Notes: generated by a model from the letters alone, not told the origin. Positions 18,020-28,323 are shown, counted from the first letter of the stretch. The stretch: DNA of 64,000 nt from Promethearchaeati archaeon (GCA_013166775.1 JABLTJ010000003.1:1-64000); one strand, 5' to 3'. Numbers and translations: made by a program.

Positions 18020-18547
18020 CTAATTCAATTTTCTCTTGAAAATATCCATAAACTTCTTATAATCAGATTCTGAAAATAATACTATAAATAATTCTCTTAA
18101 ATTATGTGTCTCATTTAAGAGAAATAAATTGAAAGTATTGATCATTATTTCAGCACATTCTGATAAAGGAAAGCCAGCAATTCCTGTTCCAATTGCTGGG
18201 AAAGCTATTGAATTGATCATATTTTCAGATCCTATTCTTAAGCTATTCCAAACAGAATCTTTTAGTGATTCTGCAGTGGTTCTACCTCCCAAGTGCATAG
18301 AAGCTGCATGAATAATAAATTTTACATTAAGATTACCTCCACGCGTAATTACTGCTTCCCCAAGTTTTACTGGTCCTATGTTATTGCATTCTTTCTGAAT
18401 AGTTGAACCACCCTTTTTCCTTATAGCACCTGCAACTCCTCCTCCTAGTATTAATTTTGTGTTTGCTGCATTTACAATAGCATCAACCTCTAATTCTGTG
18501 ATATCGCCTCTCTTGAGTTGAATATTCGTATCTTTAATCTGCCACAT
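18020..18547 (-). CDS. Macrodomain protein (ADP-ribose binding)
   Basis: A stand-alone macrodomain of 175 residues. Family markers are VDAIVNAANTKLILGGGVAGAI, KLGEAVITRGGNL, FIIHAAS, and FPAIGTGIAGFPLSECA, which together line the ADP-ribose pocket. Such proteins remove O-acetyl or mono-ADP-ribose groups or bind ADP-ribose. The Asn in VNAAN and the GIAG loop used for catalysis in MacroD-type enzymes are present. It is convergent with the HAD gene, and a GNAT gene lies 24 bases upstream on the same strand. Confidence 0.92.
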   Translation of the reverse strand: MWQIKDTNIQLKRGDITELEVDAIVNAANTKLILGGGVAGAIRKKGGSTIQKECNNIGPVKLGEAVITRGGNLNVKFIIHAASMHLGGRTTAESLKDSVWNSLRIGSENMINSIAFPAIGTGIAGFPLSECAEIMINTFNLFLLNETHNLRELFIVLFSESDYKKFMDIFKRKLN

Positions 18548-18571
18548 AATTTAGTAAATAAAGGAGATGAT

Positions 18572-19315
18572 TTAACTTTTTTTCTTCACTTTACATACAG
18601 CAGAAAGAACACTATCAACTGTTGTGAAACCTAGTTTTTCATATAGTAAAACTGCTGGGTAATTTCGTTCTTCTACCCAGAGGAAAATTCTTTCAATTTT
18701 CTGTTCAAAAGCAATCTTGGATATATGAGATGTTAAATCTGCACCTAAACCTTGATTTCTATAGTTTGGATGCACCCACACATCTCTAATAGAAGCAAAG
18801 GAAAATGGTTCTTCTTGCACAATTTGAGAAGCAAAAGCACATCCTAAGAGTGAATCATTCTTAATAATTCCAACTCCTCCAATCCCTCTAGACTGATGAA
18901 TCCTCCTTTTAATGGTTAATACTCCTAGATCCTCTCTCGTTAATTTTCTTGATTGATATTGTTCTTTTGGATTGAAGTTTTCTTCTAATAATTCCATACA
19001 AAGGAACTTGTTGAATTTATCTTTCTCATTTACCTCTACTACTAACTCAAAGTCATAGAAATAATCTTTAACTAAAGAGATCCACTCAGGTTTGAAAGAA
19101 ATAACCAATTCTCCTTTGGGTTGAAAACCTTCTAATATTATCTTATCGGGTTTTCCATGAAACAATACATAATGCTCATAATTACAACGGAGTGTATCAT
19201 TACTAATTTTTAAATTAAAAAATTCGGGAAATTTGAAATAATCCCAAACCATGAAACAAAAATAACCCGAATTTTCCCTTGCTAATTGCAGGAATTGTTC
19301 ATATTCTGTCCTCAT
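18572..19315 (-). CDS. GNAT family N-acetyltransferase
   Basis: C-terminal GNAT domain (about 125-247). Acetyl-CoA binding motif A is VHPNYRNQGLGADLTSHI, preceded by SIRDVW, and motif B is ERNYPAVLLYEKLGFTTV. The first 120 residues form a separate alpha/beta segment typical of the FR47/GCN5-like family with an N-terminal substrate domain. Substrate unknown. It precedes the macrodomain gene in a likely two-gene unit. Confidence 0.85.
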   Translation of the reverse strand: MRTEYEQFLQLARENSGYFCFMVWDYFKFPEFFNLKISNDTLRCNYEHYVLFHGKPDKIILEGFQPKGELVISFKPEWISLVKDYFYDFELVVEVNEKDKFNKFLCMELLEENFNPKEQYQSRKLTREDLGVLTIKRRIHQSRGIGGVGIIKNDSLLGCAFASQIVQEEPFSFASIRDVWVHPNYRNQGLGADLTSHISKIAFEQKIERIFLWVEERNYPAVLLYEKLGFTTVDSVLSAVCKVKKKS

Positions 19316-19381
19316 CTAAATTAGAATTTCTCTTTACATTTATCTCTTTTTAGTTAAAATCAGGAATTCAGTTTGAAGATT

Positions 19382-20293
19382 TTATCCATATTTTGGACCA
19401 AACATTTCTTTATCAAGTTGATCTAGATATTCCTTGAACTCTGGATTATCTTGATTTTCATATGCTCGTTTTACTCGTACCGTTCCTTCATATCTTTGAC
19501 CTAGCTTTACTAACGCTTTACCTGATAAAAACGTTGCAACTGGATCATCTCTTTCCAAGGCTAATAATTCATTACAAACATTGAACGCTTTCTGATTTTG
19601 CCCTTCATCTAGATACAATCTTGCCAATTTATAGTAAATTGTCTTACTTACTGGTCTAGTCTTTTCCTCAACTTGTAATGCTTGAAGGTATTTCTCTTTT
19701 GCAATATCGGAGCGGCCAATTGATAGGTATAGATCTCCAAGTTCTCCATAAAGCTCTTGGTTAGTAGGATCAAGATTAATTGCTTCATTATATGCGTCAA
19801 TTGCTGATAGAAAATTATTCATTTCCTTGTAGCTTGTACCTAATAATCTCCAGGTCTCAGCATCATTTCTATTGATTCTTAAGTATGTTTCAAAACTTAA
19901 AACAGCTACTTGGTATTCCCCTTTCTGAAGAGCTAATATTCCTTTTCCCAACCAAGCTTGTGTTGCTCTTGGATTTATGGATGTTGCTTTGAAATAGTAA
20001 TTTTCTGCAAGTTCAATTTGTTTATTCCTTCTATAAGCTTCCCCTAAGAGCTCGTAAGCCTCCCAGAAATCTGAATCTTGAGCAATAACAGTAGATAATT
20101 CATCTATTGCTTCTTTTAACATACCTGAAAGAAAGAAAACTTTACCTTTTAGATAGATAAAATATGGATCTGCGTATCTCTTTAGGAGTCTGTCTAAGAA
20201 TGGGAGAGCCTCATCAAAAAGATGATTTTCAATTAGACTTTCAACTAATTCAGTCTCAAACATTTTAGAATTTTCACCAGTTTCTAATCCCAT
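19382..20293 (-). CDS. TPR-repeat protein
   Basis: 303 residues made of at least six tetratricopeptide repeats, for example FWEAYELLGEAYRRNKQIELA, TQAWLGKGILALQKGEYQVA, AETWRLLGTSYKEMNNFLSA and QELYGELGDLYLSIGRSDIA. The repeats form a protein-binding solenoid; no enzymatic domain is present. The ATG at 20293 follows AAGGTGGG. A second TPR protein of the same design lies at 38383-39417. Partner unknown. Confidence 0.85.
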   Translation of the reverse strand: MGLETGENSKMFETELVESLIENHLFDEALPFLDRLLKRYADPYFIYLKGKVFFLSGMLKEAIDELSTVIAQDSDFWEAYELLGEAYRRNKQIELAENYYFKATSINPRATQAWLGKGILALQKGEYQVAVLSFETYLRINRNDAETWRLLGTSYKEMNNFLSAIDAYNEAINLDPTNQELYGELGDLYLSIGRSDIAKEKYLQALQVEEKTRPVSKTIYYKLARLYLDEGQNQKAFNVCNELLALERDDPVATFLSGKALVKLGQRYEGTVRVKRAYENQDNPEFKEYLDQLDKEMFGPKYG

Positions 20294-20391
20294 GTACCCA
20301 CCTTGTATAATGTATCTATTGATTTATTCAACTTAAAACTTTTTCTCACATAAGAAAAAATATGAGAAAATGTGAAATTAAGAAAGAAATC

Positions 20392-21972
20392 TCATCTATT
20401 ATATTGTCTAATTAATTCTCTCTTCAATACCTTACCGGCAGCACTTAAAGGAACGCTTTCAACAAATTCAAAGCTTTTGGGGATTTTGTATTTTGTCATG
20501 TTCTGTTCTAGACAGTACTCCTTCATTTCCTCTTCAGAGAGATTAAAGCCTTCTCTAGGTATGATGAATGCTTTTCCTACCTCCCCAAAATAATCATCAG
20601 GTACAGGAATTACAACTGCTAACGAGACACCAAGGTGCTTGAAAAGTACCTCTTCAACTTCTCTCGGATATATTTTTAATCCTCCAGAATTGATTATGTC
20701 TTTTACTCTATCTACTAAGAAGTAATAACCTTCTGTATCGATTATTGCTAAATCACCAGTCTTTAACCACCTTTCCTTTGTTAAGATATTTACAGATTCT
20801 AATCCTTTCCCCCAGTATCCCTTCATTACTTGAGGACCCTTGATTATTACTTCTCCCACTTCTCCTTTTGGAACATCTTCTTGTGTGTCTGAATTTATCA
20901 GCTTAACATGAGTATCTGGCAGGGGTTTGCCAATTGAGTTAACTTTTGGTTTAGCAAAAGGATTAATATGAGTTACTGGACTGCACTCTGTTAAACCATA
21001 ACCTTCGACAATTGCTACTCCAGTTCTCTTTTCGAATTCTTCATGCACCCTACGAGGTAAAGCTGCACCCCCCGAAACACATAACTTAAGTGAAGACAAA
21101 TCATACTCCTCTATTTCTAGTCTAAGTAAGGCAATGTACATAGTTGGTACTCCATAAAATGAATTTACATTTTTATTTTGAATAATCTCCAGAACTTCCT
21201 TTGGATCAAATTTAGGGAGAATAATTATTTTTTCTCCTCTGAAGATTGGAGCAAAAAAACCGCACTGCAAACCAAAACTGTGGCATAATGGTAGAGCTGA
21301 CAAAACACTTCCTGAAAATTCTTTTGGAATCTGTTTTATCCAAGCATTAAATTGGTAAGCATTAGCGAGAACATTAGAATGGGAAAGCATTACTCCTTTA
21401 GATTTACCAGTAGTTCCACCTGAATATAATAAGAAAGCTATATCACTCAGATTTAGTAAATCTTCTTCCATAGGATAGCTTTCCCCTAAAATATCTTTCA
21501 ACAGTATTGCATTTTTAATCTGATTCTCCTTCTTGTCTGTTTGAATAACTGAATTTAGCTGATAATGTTTCAAAATTCCTCCCAAAACGCTTGAGAAATT
21601 GCTATTTGTGATCAATACTTTGGTTTCCGAATCAATCATTTGAAATTGTATATCATTTTCTGCTAATCTGGGATTAATTAGCGAAACCTTTGCACCAGTT
21701 TTAAAAGCAGCAAAAATAGAGACAACAAACCAGATTGAGTTAGGTAAGAGAATAGAAATTGTATCATTTTGTTTTATACCTTGTGATAAAAGGAAACCTG
21801 ATAAACGATTACTAAGTGATAAGATTTCACTCGAAGTGTATTTTTCATTTCCTTCCTCGATAATAATAGCATTAGGGTTTTTTTCAACAATTCTAACAAA
21901 ATTCTTGTAAATTGGAACATTAGGAAAATCCAGTTTGAGAACTTTGTTAACTGATAATTCACTTCTATTCAA
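20392..21972 (-). CDS. AMP-forming acyl-CoA synthetase
   Basis: ANL-superfamily adenylate-forming enzyme of 526 residues that activates a carboxylic acid with ATP and transfers it to CoA. Visible core motifs: A3 YSGGTTGKSKGVMLSH, A5 EGYGLTE, A7 WLKTGDLA, A8 VDRVKDIINSGGLKIYPREVEE, and A10 SAAGKVLKREL with the catalytic Lys. The layout is that of medium/long-chain fatty acyl-CoA ligases or 4-coumarate-CoA-ligase-like enzymes; chain length cannot be read. The start is a TTG at 21972, since no ATG is nearby. Monocistronic by spacing. Confidence 0.9.
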   Translation of the reverse strand: MNRSELSVNKVLKLDFPNVPIYKNFVRIVEKNPNAIIIEEGNEKYTSSEILSLSNRLSGFLLSQGIKQNDTISILLPNSIWFVVSIFAAFKTGAKVSLINPRLAENDIQFQMIDSETKVLITNSNFSSVLGGILKHYQLNSVIQTDKKENQIKNAILLKDILGESYPMEEDLLNLSDIAFLLYSGGTTGKSKGVMLSHSNVLANAYQFNAWIKQIPKEFSGSVLSALPLCHSFGLQCGFFAPIFRGEKIIILPKFDPKEVLEIIQNKNVNSFYGVPTMYIALLRLEIEEYDLSSLKLCVSGGAALPRRVHEEFEKRTGVAIVEGYGLTECSPVTHINPFAKPKVNSIGKPLPDTHVKLINSDTQEDVPKGEVGEVIIKGPQVMKGYWGKGLESVNILTKERWLKTGDLAIIDTEGYYFLVDRVKDIINSGGLKIYPREVEEVLFKHLGVSLAVVIPVPDDYFGEVGKAFIIPREGFNLSEEEMKEYCLEQNMTKYKIPKSFEFVESVPLSAAGKVLKRELIRQYNR

Positions 21973-22108
21973 GTTTTACCACTTGAACCTATTCTTTATT
22001 GATGTATTAATGAATTTTATTACGTTGTAGATTATAATGTTCAAATAGTTGTATAAGCAAAATGTTGATATATAAAATTATGATGTTGAATTATCCATTT
22101 TACAGAGT

Positions 22109-24880
22109 ATGGCAAGAGTGTCTTCAAAGAAACCAGTTAAGGATTCTAAAGAGATTGATTACAATGTTAATTATAAAAATGAAGACGAACTCAAGAAACT
22201 AGCCAAGAAATTTGGAATTCCTTTTGATTCTGATAAAGAAAAATTAATTGCGAACCTTGCTCTAAAAGGACAAGAATATATCAATATGAATGAATTTGAA
22301 AAATCAAAAGAGATCTGTGATATATTATTTTCTTTAGCTTCTCAATGGAAAGATGATTTTACTCGTATGAAAGCAAATCTCTTGAAAGCTCAAATCCTTT
22401 CCAGTAAAAAACAAGATTCGCTTGGTAGCTTACATGATGGGTTGAAAACTGCAAAGAAGCTTAAGTTGCATGACATAGTTGTTGGTATAAGAGTACAAAT
22501 TGCTTTTGAGAAATATCGAAGACATCAGTACAAAGGAGTTCTTAGGGAATTAAATCAAATCATGAAATTTTCAGAAATTAATGATGAAAACTCAAGAATA
22601 ATCTGTGAGCTTAGAGCGCGATCATTTTGGGAACTCGATGATTACAAAAAGGGATTTGATGCTACACTTCTCTGGTTTAAGAAATTGAAAGAAAAACCTG
22701 ATGATCTTTATTCTTTATTTATGGTTATTGTCTATCTTCTTACAGTTTTGAGTTCTATTTCTTTGTCTTATTCTGAAGATGAATTAGAAGAAATAAAAAA
22801 AGATATAAATTCTGTTTTATCACAAATAGCAACTTCAACTCATCTTTTCAAAGACTTAATTCCAAATTTAGATACTTTATTTGCCAAATCTTTAATGATG
22901 GTTGAACCTAAAATACTTCATGAGTTCTCAGACCTCATTCTTCAATCTGTCAGATGGATGGACGAAGAAAAATACCTGTTTCTGTGTATGAAACTTGCTG
23001 ATTCTTTCTGTAATATTAGCGATTTTGACAAAGCAACCAATCTAGTTGACAAAGCTATTCAATTCGCAAGAGAAAAGAAATATGAGAAAATTGAACCAAT
23101 GCTCATTTTTAAGAGAACAGAGATTACAAGTCTCATTTTTTATTTTGTACCATTAGATCCTATGTTCGATCCCTCAGCAATTGAATCTGTTACAGTATGT
23201 ATAGATGGAAAAACTGAAACTCAAAACCTGAGTCTAATTCAAGCCCCAACAAATAATTTCCCCTCTACATCTTACTCTCAATTTCTACGAATACTTGAGA
23301 AAGCATCTCATTTTTATGAAAAAGAAGGATATTTAGAAATTAATGGATTAAGTCAAAACGAGGAGCGGGGTCATTTCGTTTTACAATTTGAAATAGCAGA
23401 TGAACAAATAGATCTTCTGATGAGAGAGGATTTCAAAGTTGAGAAAAATATCTCTCAAACATTACATTCCACAGTTTCTCCTTACTATTCTGTTATTGGG
23501 GTAATTACAGATTCAAGTGCAAAACCAATTGATGATATTGAAGATATAGAAAAAATTCTATTGAAGATTCAAAGAGGAGTTAATTGTCCTGCATCAAAAA
23601 TTAATCTAATATTTCCAAAGAAACCTCCCCAGTTAAACATTTTTAGTTTCTACAATGAAGACAAAAAATTCAGGAGTCTGAAAATTAAATTACTAGAAAT
23701 TGCTTCTTCTCTTCGTAGAGATTACGATTTTGTTCGAGAGAATGAGTTTCTTCAAATCTTCCAAAGTGATCCTATTACAATTTTCGATTTATCTCTTAGG
23801 GAACCTGAGCAATTAGAACCATTATCAAAACTGCTCAGACACGCTTATGGGGTAGATTTAGATAATTCAATTTTATCTGAATTTTTCAGCAATGTAATAA
23901 CTCTATTCCTTGAAAGAATTGACACAAAATTTTGGAAAGATTTTTACTACCAATATGCATGGCTACAACTCAAAGGTGAATTTCTTTTACTAACAAATAA
24001 ACAGATATCAAGAAAGAAGATTTTAGGTCAAAGATTGATTGAAATAGCTAAAAAATTAAAAGATGAAGAAAAGATACTTGAAAGTAGATATTATCATCTT
24101 TTTTCCTCAATTATAGATAAAGAAGATAATCTGAATGTGGAAATTGAAGAATTAATAAAAGAATCTGCGAATCTAGAATCTAAAAAATACTTAACTATCT
24201 TCAAAATAATAACAAATTTAAACAAAGAAAAAGATAAATTGAAAGACGAGTTGCTAATTGATACAATCAACAATTTTTGCGAACTGTGTGAATTTAAAGA
24301 TTGGGACAAGAGCTTAGAACTCTTTGTTCTTCTTCTAAGTAAAATTCCTCAAATAACTTCTTTGCTAGAAATATGCAAAAATAAGGAGACCAAAGAAACA
24401 GGTTTTCTGTTATATTTGCATTTAATAAAACATCTAATATCCTTAGAAGATTACAATGCAGCTTTTGATATGCTCAAATGGGTTATTTCAAGCCTTGTAG
24501 AAAGAAAAAAGACATTTTTCTATCCTGAACATACCTGGAATTATTTCTTTGTGTCTGCAAATCAATTCTTGTATGAAATATATGATAAAATCCCACAAAA
24601 GCAACTTAAAGAATCCAAAATTAACAAGCATTACATAATCTCAAATCTTCTAAGTAACCATGAATGGATAGCTGATCCATTATTACTTGTAAAACTACTT
24701 AGAGAAGAAACAGAAATCCATATAGATAAATCTGATTTTTCCTTAGCTGAAAGCAACTATCATTGGATCGAACAACTAATGTACTATTCTTGGGATATTT
24801 TTACATCAGAAGAAAATAAAGAACTACTTGAACTAATTCAAAGTACCAAAAGACGGATTGTAAGTCAGCATTTTACTTAG
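22109..24880 (+). CDS. Large TPR-like helical protein, unknown
   Basis: A 923-residue protein with no named family that I recognise. Residues about 45-330 and 590-915 are helix-turn-helix repeats of TPR-like spacing (for example NEFEKSKEICDILFSLASQW and FDKATNLVDKAIQFAREKK). Between them is a different, more mixed region (about 350-560) with strand-like segments such as ESVTVCIDGKTETQNLSL and YYSVIGVITDSS. The N-terminal tail is basic (MARVSSKKPVKD). No P-loop or metal motif. Two solenoids around a central alpha/beta module suggest a large scaffold, which is inference. Confidence 0.6.
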   Translation: MARVSSKKPVKDSKEIDYNVNYKNEDELKKLAKKFGIPFDSDKEKLIANLALKGQEYINMNEFEKSKEICDILFSLASQWKDDFTRMKANLLKAQILSSKKQDSLGSLHDGLKTAKKLKLHDIVVGIRVQIAFEKYRRHQYKGVLRELNQIMKFSEINDENSRIICELRARSFWELDDYKKGFDATLLWFKKLKEKPDDLYSLFMVIVYLLTVLSSISLSYSEDELEEIKKDINSVLSQIATSTHLFKDLIPNLDTLFAKSLMMVEPKILHEFSDLILQSVRWMDEEKYLFLCMKLADSFCNISDFDKATNLVDKAIQFAREKKYEKIEPMLIFKRTEITSLIFYFVPLDPMFDPSAIESVTVCIDGKTETQNLSLIQAPTNNFPSTSYSQFLRILEKASHFYEKEGYLEINGLSQNEERGHFVLQFEIADEQIDLLMREDFKVEKNISQTLHSTVSPYYSVIGVITDSSAKPIDDIEDIEKILLKIQRGVNCPASKINLIFPKKPPQLNIFSFYNEDKKFRSLKIKLLEIASSLRRDYDFVRENEFLQIFQSDPITIFDLSLREPEQLEPLSKLLRHAYGVDLDNSILSEFFSNVITLFLERIDTKFWKDFYYQYAWLQLKGEFLLLTNKQISRKKILGQRLIEIAKKLKDEEKILESRYYHLFSSIIDKEDNLNVEIEELIKESANLESKKYLTIFKIITNLNKEKDKLKDELLIDTINNFCELCEFKDWDKSLELFVLLLSKIPQITSLLEICKNKETKETGFLLYLHLIKHLISLEDYNAAFDMLKWVISSLVERKKTFFYPEHTWNYFFVSANQFLYEIYDKIPQKQLKESKINKHYIISNLLSNHEWIADPLLLVKLLREETEIHIDKSDFSLAESNYHWIEQLMYYSWDIFTSEENKELLELIQSTKRRIVSQHFT

Positions 24881-25115
24881 TATTAGTGAAAAACTACAAA
24901 AATCTCATTCTAAGCAGAATAATTTTTTCAAGCCTGAATTTTTCTCGTAAGTTTTTCTTTATAAAGAAAGGCGTATTTTATGTCTATAGAGGCTTCAGAG
25001 CTTATTTTTCACCTATGTAACCCATAACAATATTTATCAATGAAATTCTCAAATAGTCATGTGTGTACTTAAAAGGCGAACTTAACCGCTATATCCTATA
25101 TTTGGTGTCTAATTA

Positions 25116-27728
25116 ATGTCTTCGGAACACGAAATAGCGATAATTTCAGTTGGTTATACAAATAGCCCAATGATAGAAGAAATTCTTCAAAACGAAATTA
25201 TCCCCTTTTCTATAATTGCAAACAACTCATGTGACTTCCAAATTCACCATGCTGATCCATCGAAGGTACTTAACTACAGCATGGAATTCACTAATACAAT
25301 TGAAATTATAGCTAAGAACAGCATGGATTCGTTAGCGGTTTTTGAAACCTTAGGACAATTCTTTGATTTTTATAATCCCTTACGTTTATCAACTTTAAAT
25401 TATCTCATTTCAAAATATGCGACAAGCATTAAACCGGAAAATAAGAATTATTTAAAAGCATGGAAACAAATAACAAATGCGATTTTTGAGGAAGATATTA
25501 TTTTTCCATTATTTGAAGAAACCCGAATTGTACATATTAAAGAGGGAGATGTAGAAGTACCTGTTAGACACTTTTTAATTTCAAAAGAGATTGAGATAAA
25601 GAAAAATAACAATAACAAAAAATCAGTTGAAGCTTCAGTTGAAGAAATTACAGGATTAATTGATTTAGATAAACTCGATAAATTAAAGTTATGCAGTGAA
25701 GCAACCAAAAAGATTATTTCAGCTACTGGAGTAATTATTGCACCAACAGATATAGTATCTCTCTTTATAATGTTCAGCTCTGAAAGCTTTAGAGACGTTT
25801 TGGAAAGAACCTCAGGAAAGATTGCCTTTGTATCTCCCTTCTGGCCTGATAAAAAACTTTCAAATCTTGAAAAAATGATACTAGAAAAAACAGATTTTAA
25901 AGTAACCCTTGAGAATATTGTTGATCTTGTAAAAAATACTGTAGACACGATAATAATAGATGAAAAAAATAGTAATTTAGTTCCAACATTGAGAGAAGCA
26001 GGAGTAACTGTTCTTGTCGAAAATCTGTCGTGTGAGAATCAACAAACTACAGAATTCTTAGATACTGTTTTAAAATCAATAGATATTTCCCTTGATACAA
26101 TACAGATTGAGCCAAAATTGGCAATTGAAGGATTAGGAGAAAGACTTGTAAACCTTTTCAGGGTTCGTGAACCCAAAAAGGAAGAAGTGCTTGAAGCTGA
26201 AGAGATTCTTGAAGTTGATGAAGATAAACGAAAAATAGAATCCATGTTAGCTCAACAAACTCCTGAAGATACTGAAACTGAAGAAGAAGTTACTCTTGAA
26301 GTAGACGAACCTGAAATTATAGAAACTGTTGATTCTTTAACTGATGAGTTTGAAATGGAAATAATTGAAACAGAAGAAGACATATCTCAGATTCCAATTC
26401 CACCTCCAAAGGATGCATTAATTGAAAGTGATCTAATGTTCCAGCAAACTGATGGTCAATTTGTTCTTCCAGGAATTGAGCAGATAACTCAATTTGAACT
26501 TGAAGAGCTAGATTCTTTAGATGTTGATGATCATATTATTTCTTCTTTTATAGATCGAGCCATTTCTTCAACAGCATCAGGATTGGAAGTAGTTTTTTCT
26601 GACTTACTCTCATTACAGAATAATCCATTACTAATAGATAAAATCTATTCAATGTTAATGAAAAGATTATTAAAATCAAGAGAATTGAGCCCAGAAATTA
26701 AGATAGGTGATATGGTTACATATCTCTCTGCGCATAAACCTGAATATTATAAGGAAAGACTAGAAAAGCTATTAGAAGCTACTATCAAAGCAAAAGAAGA
26801 AAAGGAATTTTATCAATATTTGAGAACAACTTCCTTAGTTATAAAAAGTTCTCTCTTAATAGCAAGTGATATTTTAGAGGAATTTATCTTTAAATTCATT
26901 ATAACTGAAGATATCTATGCTTTAGATAGACTCAAACGAATCATCAATGTTTTTGCAATATCTGATCCTGATATTCTGCAATTAGTATGTAAAGTTCTTG
27001 TTGAATTGTACAATAATGAGCTTGAAAAAGAAAAAATTAATCAAAACATCATAGATAGAGCATTTGTTTTTCTTTCATTGTTTGATGGAGTGTCAGTTGG
27101 AACTTCCTTAATATTCCATGAATCAGATAAAATAAGAGATTCATTTTTGGAAAAACTTGTTAAAATAAATTTCAATGATCCCTTCAAGCAAATTGTCTCT
27201 AGCATAATTGAGAAATATAAGGAAGGTACATATGAAGAGTTAATGGAAACTCTACAAGGGAGAGAACTTCCTGATGTTATAGAGCTTGAAATGATGAAAA
27301 GAAAATACATCAGTAGTCTTTCGAAAGTGGGTTCAATACCCTTGGAATTATTTGCAGAGAGAATAGGTCAACCGCTTGAAAAAACAGAGAAAATTATCTA
27401 TGATATGATTCTAAAAGAAGAAATTCCAGCTAGAATTGAATTAGTAGATGGCAGATTATACATTGTTCAAGGAGAAGATAAAGAAGAACTGCCAGAAAAA
27501 ATCACTGAAGATAAGCTGGAAGAAACAATCGAGATACAAGAAGATGTAGAAGTAACAGAAGAAGAACCAGAAGCAACCAAAGATAAAATTAAAAAAGAGA
27601 AAGAAATTGAGGAAAAACCTTCTGAAGAAGAAGTAGAAAATGAAAATACTTGCCCTCAATGTGATAGAAAGTTTTCCAGTGAACGTGGACTCAAAACACA
27701 TATTTCTAGAAGTCATAAAGAGAAATGA
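25116..27728 (+). CDS. CofD-like domain fused to helical region and C2H2 zinc finger
   Basis: Residues about 1-330 resemble the CofD/YvcK (2-phospho-L-lactate transferase) fold. ISVGYTNSPMIEEIL stands where CofD has its glycine-rich start. FSIIANNSCDFQIHHADPS, LFEETRIVHIKEGDVEVPVRHFLI and ATGVIIAPTDIVSLFIMFSS follow, and then GKIAFVSPFWP and LREAGVTVLVENL, each at the CofD position. The phosphate-binding GGTGG is not conserved, so activity is doubtful. A long acidic linker (370-450), a HEAT-like helical region (480-730) and a winged-helix/PCI-like segment (about 745-790) come next. The protein ends with a classical C2H2 finger, C846-x2-C849-x12-H862-x4-H867. GGTG lies before the ATG. Confidence 0.65.
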   Translation: MSSEHEIAIISVGYTNSPMIEEILQNEIIPFSIIANNSCDFQIHHADPSKVLNYSMEFTNTIEIIAKNSMDSLAVFETLGQFFDFYNPLRLSTLNYLISKYATSIKPENKNYLKAWKQITNAIFEEDIIFPLFEETRIVHIKEGDVEVPVRHFLISKEIEIKKNNNNKKSVEASVEEITGLIDLDKLDKLKLCSEATKKIISATGVIIAPTDIVSLFIMFSSESFRDVLERTSGKIAFVSPFWPDKKLSNLEKMILEKTDFKVTLENIVDLVKNTVDTIIIDEKNSNLVPTLREAGVTVLVENLSCENQQTTEFLDTVLKSIDISLDTIQIEPKLAIEGLGERLVNLFRVREPKKEEVLEAEEILEVDEDKRKIESMLAQQTPEDTETEEEVTLEVDEPEIIETVDSLTDEFEMEIIETEEDISQIPIPPPKDALIESDLMFQQTDGQFVLPGIEQITQFELEELDSLDVDDHIISSFIDRAISSTASGLEVVFSDLLSLQNNPLLIDKIYSMLMKRLLKSRELSPEIKIGDMVTYLSAHKPEYYKERLEKLLEATIKAKEEKEFYQYLRTTSLVIKSSLLIASDILEEFIFKFIITEDIYALDRLKRIINVFAISDPDILQLVCKVLVELYNNELEKEKINQNIIDRAFVFLSLFDGVSVGTSLIFHESDKIRDSFLEKLVKINFNDPFKQIVSSIIEKYKEGTYEELMETLQGRELPDVIELEMMKRKYISSLSKVGSIPLELFAERIGQPLEKTEKIIYDMILKEEIPARIELVDGRLYIVQGEDKEELPEKITEDKLEETIEIQEDVEVTEEEPEATKDKIKKEKEIEEKPSEEEVENENTCPQCDRKFSSERGLKTHISRSHKEK

Positions 27729-27801
27729 AGTTGGAGATATGGCTTTTTTAATAAACAGAAAATTGGATAAGATTTTTATCTAAATTTACGTTATTTTTAT
27801 T

Positions 27802-28323
27802 ATGATTAAACCTCAAATAGCTGTTATAGGTTCTGGATTATTATTAGAAAATCAGAAGGAGTATTCTCTCGCAAAAGAATTGGGGGAAGGATTAATTGAC
27901 AAGGGATATAGAATCTTATGTGGGGGACTAGGTGGAGTAATGACTGCTGTATGTGAAGGAGCAAAAACTTCTCCAAATTACTCTGAAGGATCTACAATCG
28001 GAATACTGCCTACATTGGATAGAGATCTTGTAAATCCTTTTATTGATATATGTATTGCAACTGGTCTCTCAATGGCAAGAAATCAGGTTATTATTGCATC
28101 ATCAGAGATAGTTATAGCAATAGGTGGGGGTGCTGGAACTTTGTCAGAACTCGCATTTGCTTGGCAATTAAATAAACCAATTATTACTCTTCGAGACACA
28201 GGAGGATGGTCGAGTAAGTTATCAGACCAAAAAATTGATGATAGTAGAATAGATACGATTAATTCAGTAGATAAAGTCAGCGAAGTACTAGAACTAATAT
28301 CTACGATTTTGGAAGAAAAATAA
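27802..28323 (+). CDS. LOG/TIGR00725-like Rossmann protein
   Basis: A 173-residue Rossmann-fold protein of the LOG/'lysine decarboxylase-like' superfamily. It has the N-terminal strand IAVIGSG, the nucleotide-binding CGGLGGVMTAVCEGAK, and IAIGGGAGTLSELAFAWQLNKPII, which corresponds to the PGGxGTxxE motif of LOG phosphoribohydrolases (Glu retained). It is closest in pattern to the archaeal/bacterial TIGR00725 group, whose substrate is not established; LOG members release cytokinin-type bases from nucleotides. A TATA-like ATTTACG-TTATTTTTATT lies directly upstream, so it may be leaderless. Confidence 0.78.
   Translation: MIKPQIAVIGSGLLLENQKEYSLAKELGEGLIDKGYRILCGGLGGVMTAVCEGAKTSPNYSEGSTIGILPTLDRDLVNPFIDICIATGLSMARNQVIIASSEIVIAIGGGAGTLSELAFAWQLNKPIITLRDTGGWSSKLSDQKIDDSRIDTINSVDKVSEVLELISTILEEK

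Noticed and set aside
24881..25115. 235-base gap examined for tRNA or small RNA genes
   Set aside because: No cloverleaf or conserved RNA core found; only a TATA-like stretch and a ribosome site near its end.
25448..25948. 166-codon open frame on the minus strand inside the CofD-like gene
   Set aside because: Ser/Phe/Ile-rich antisense of a conserved domain; not coding.
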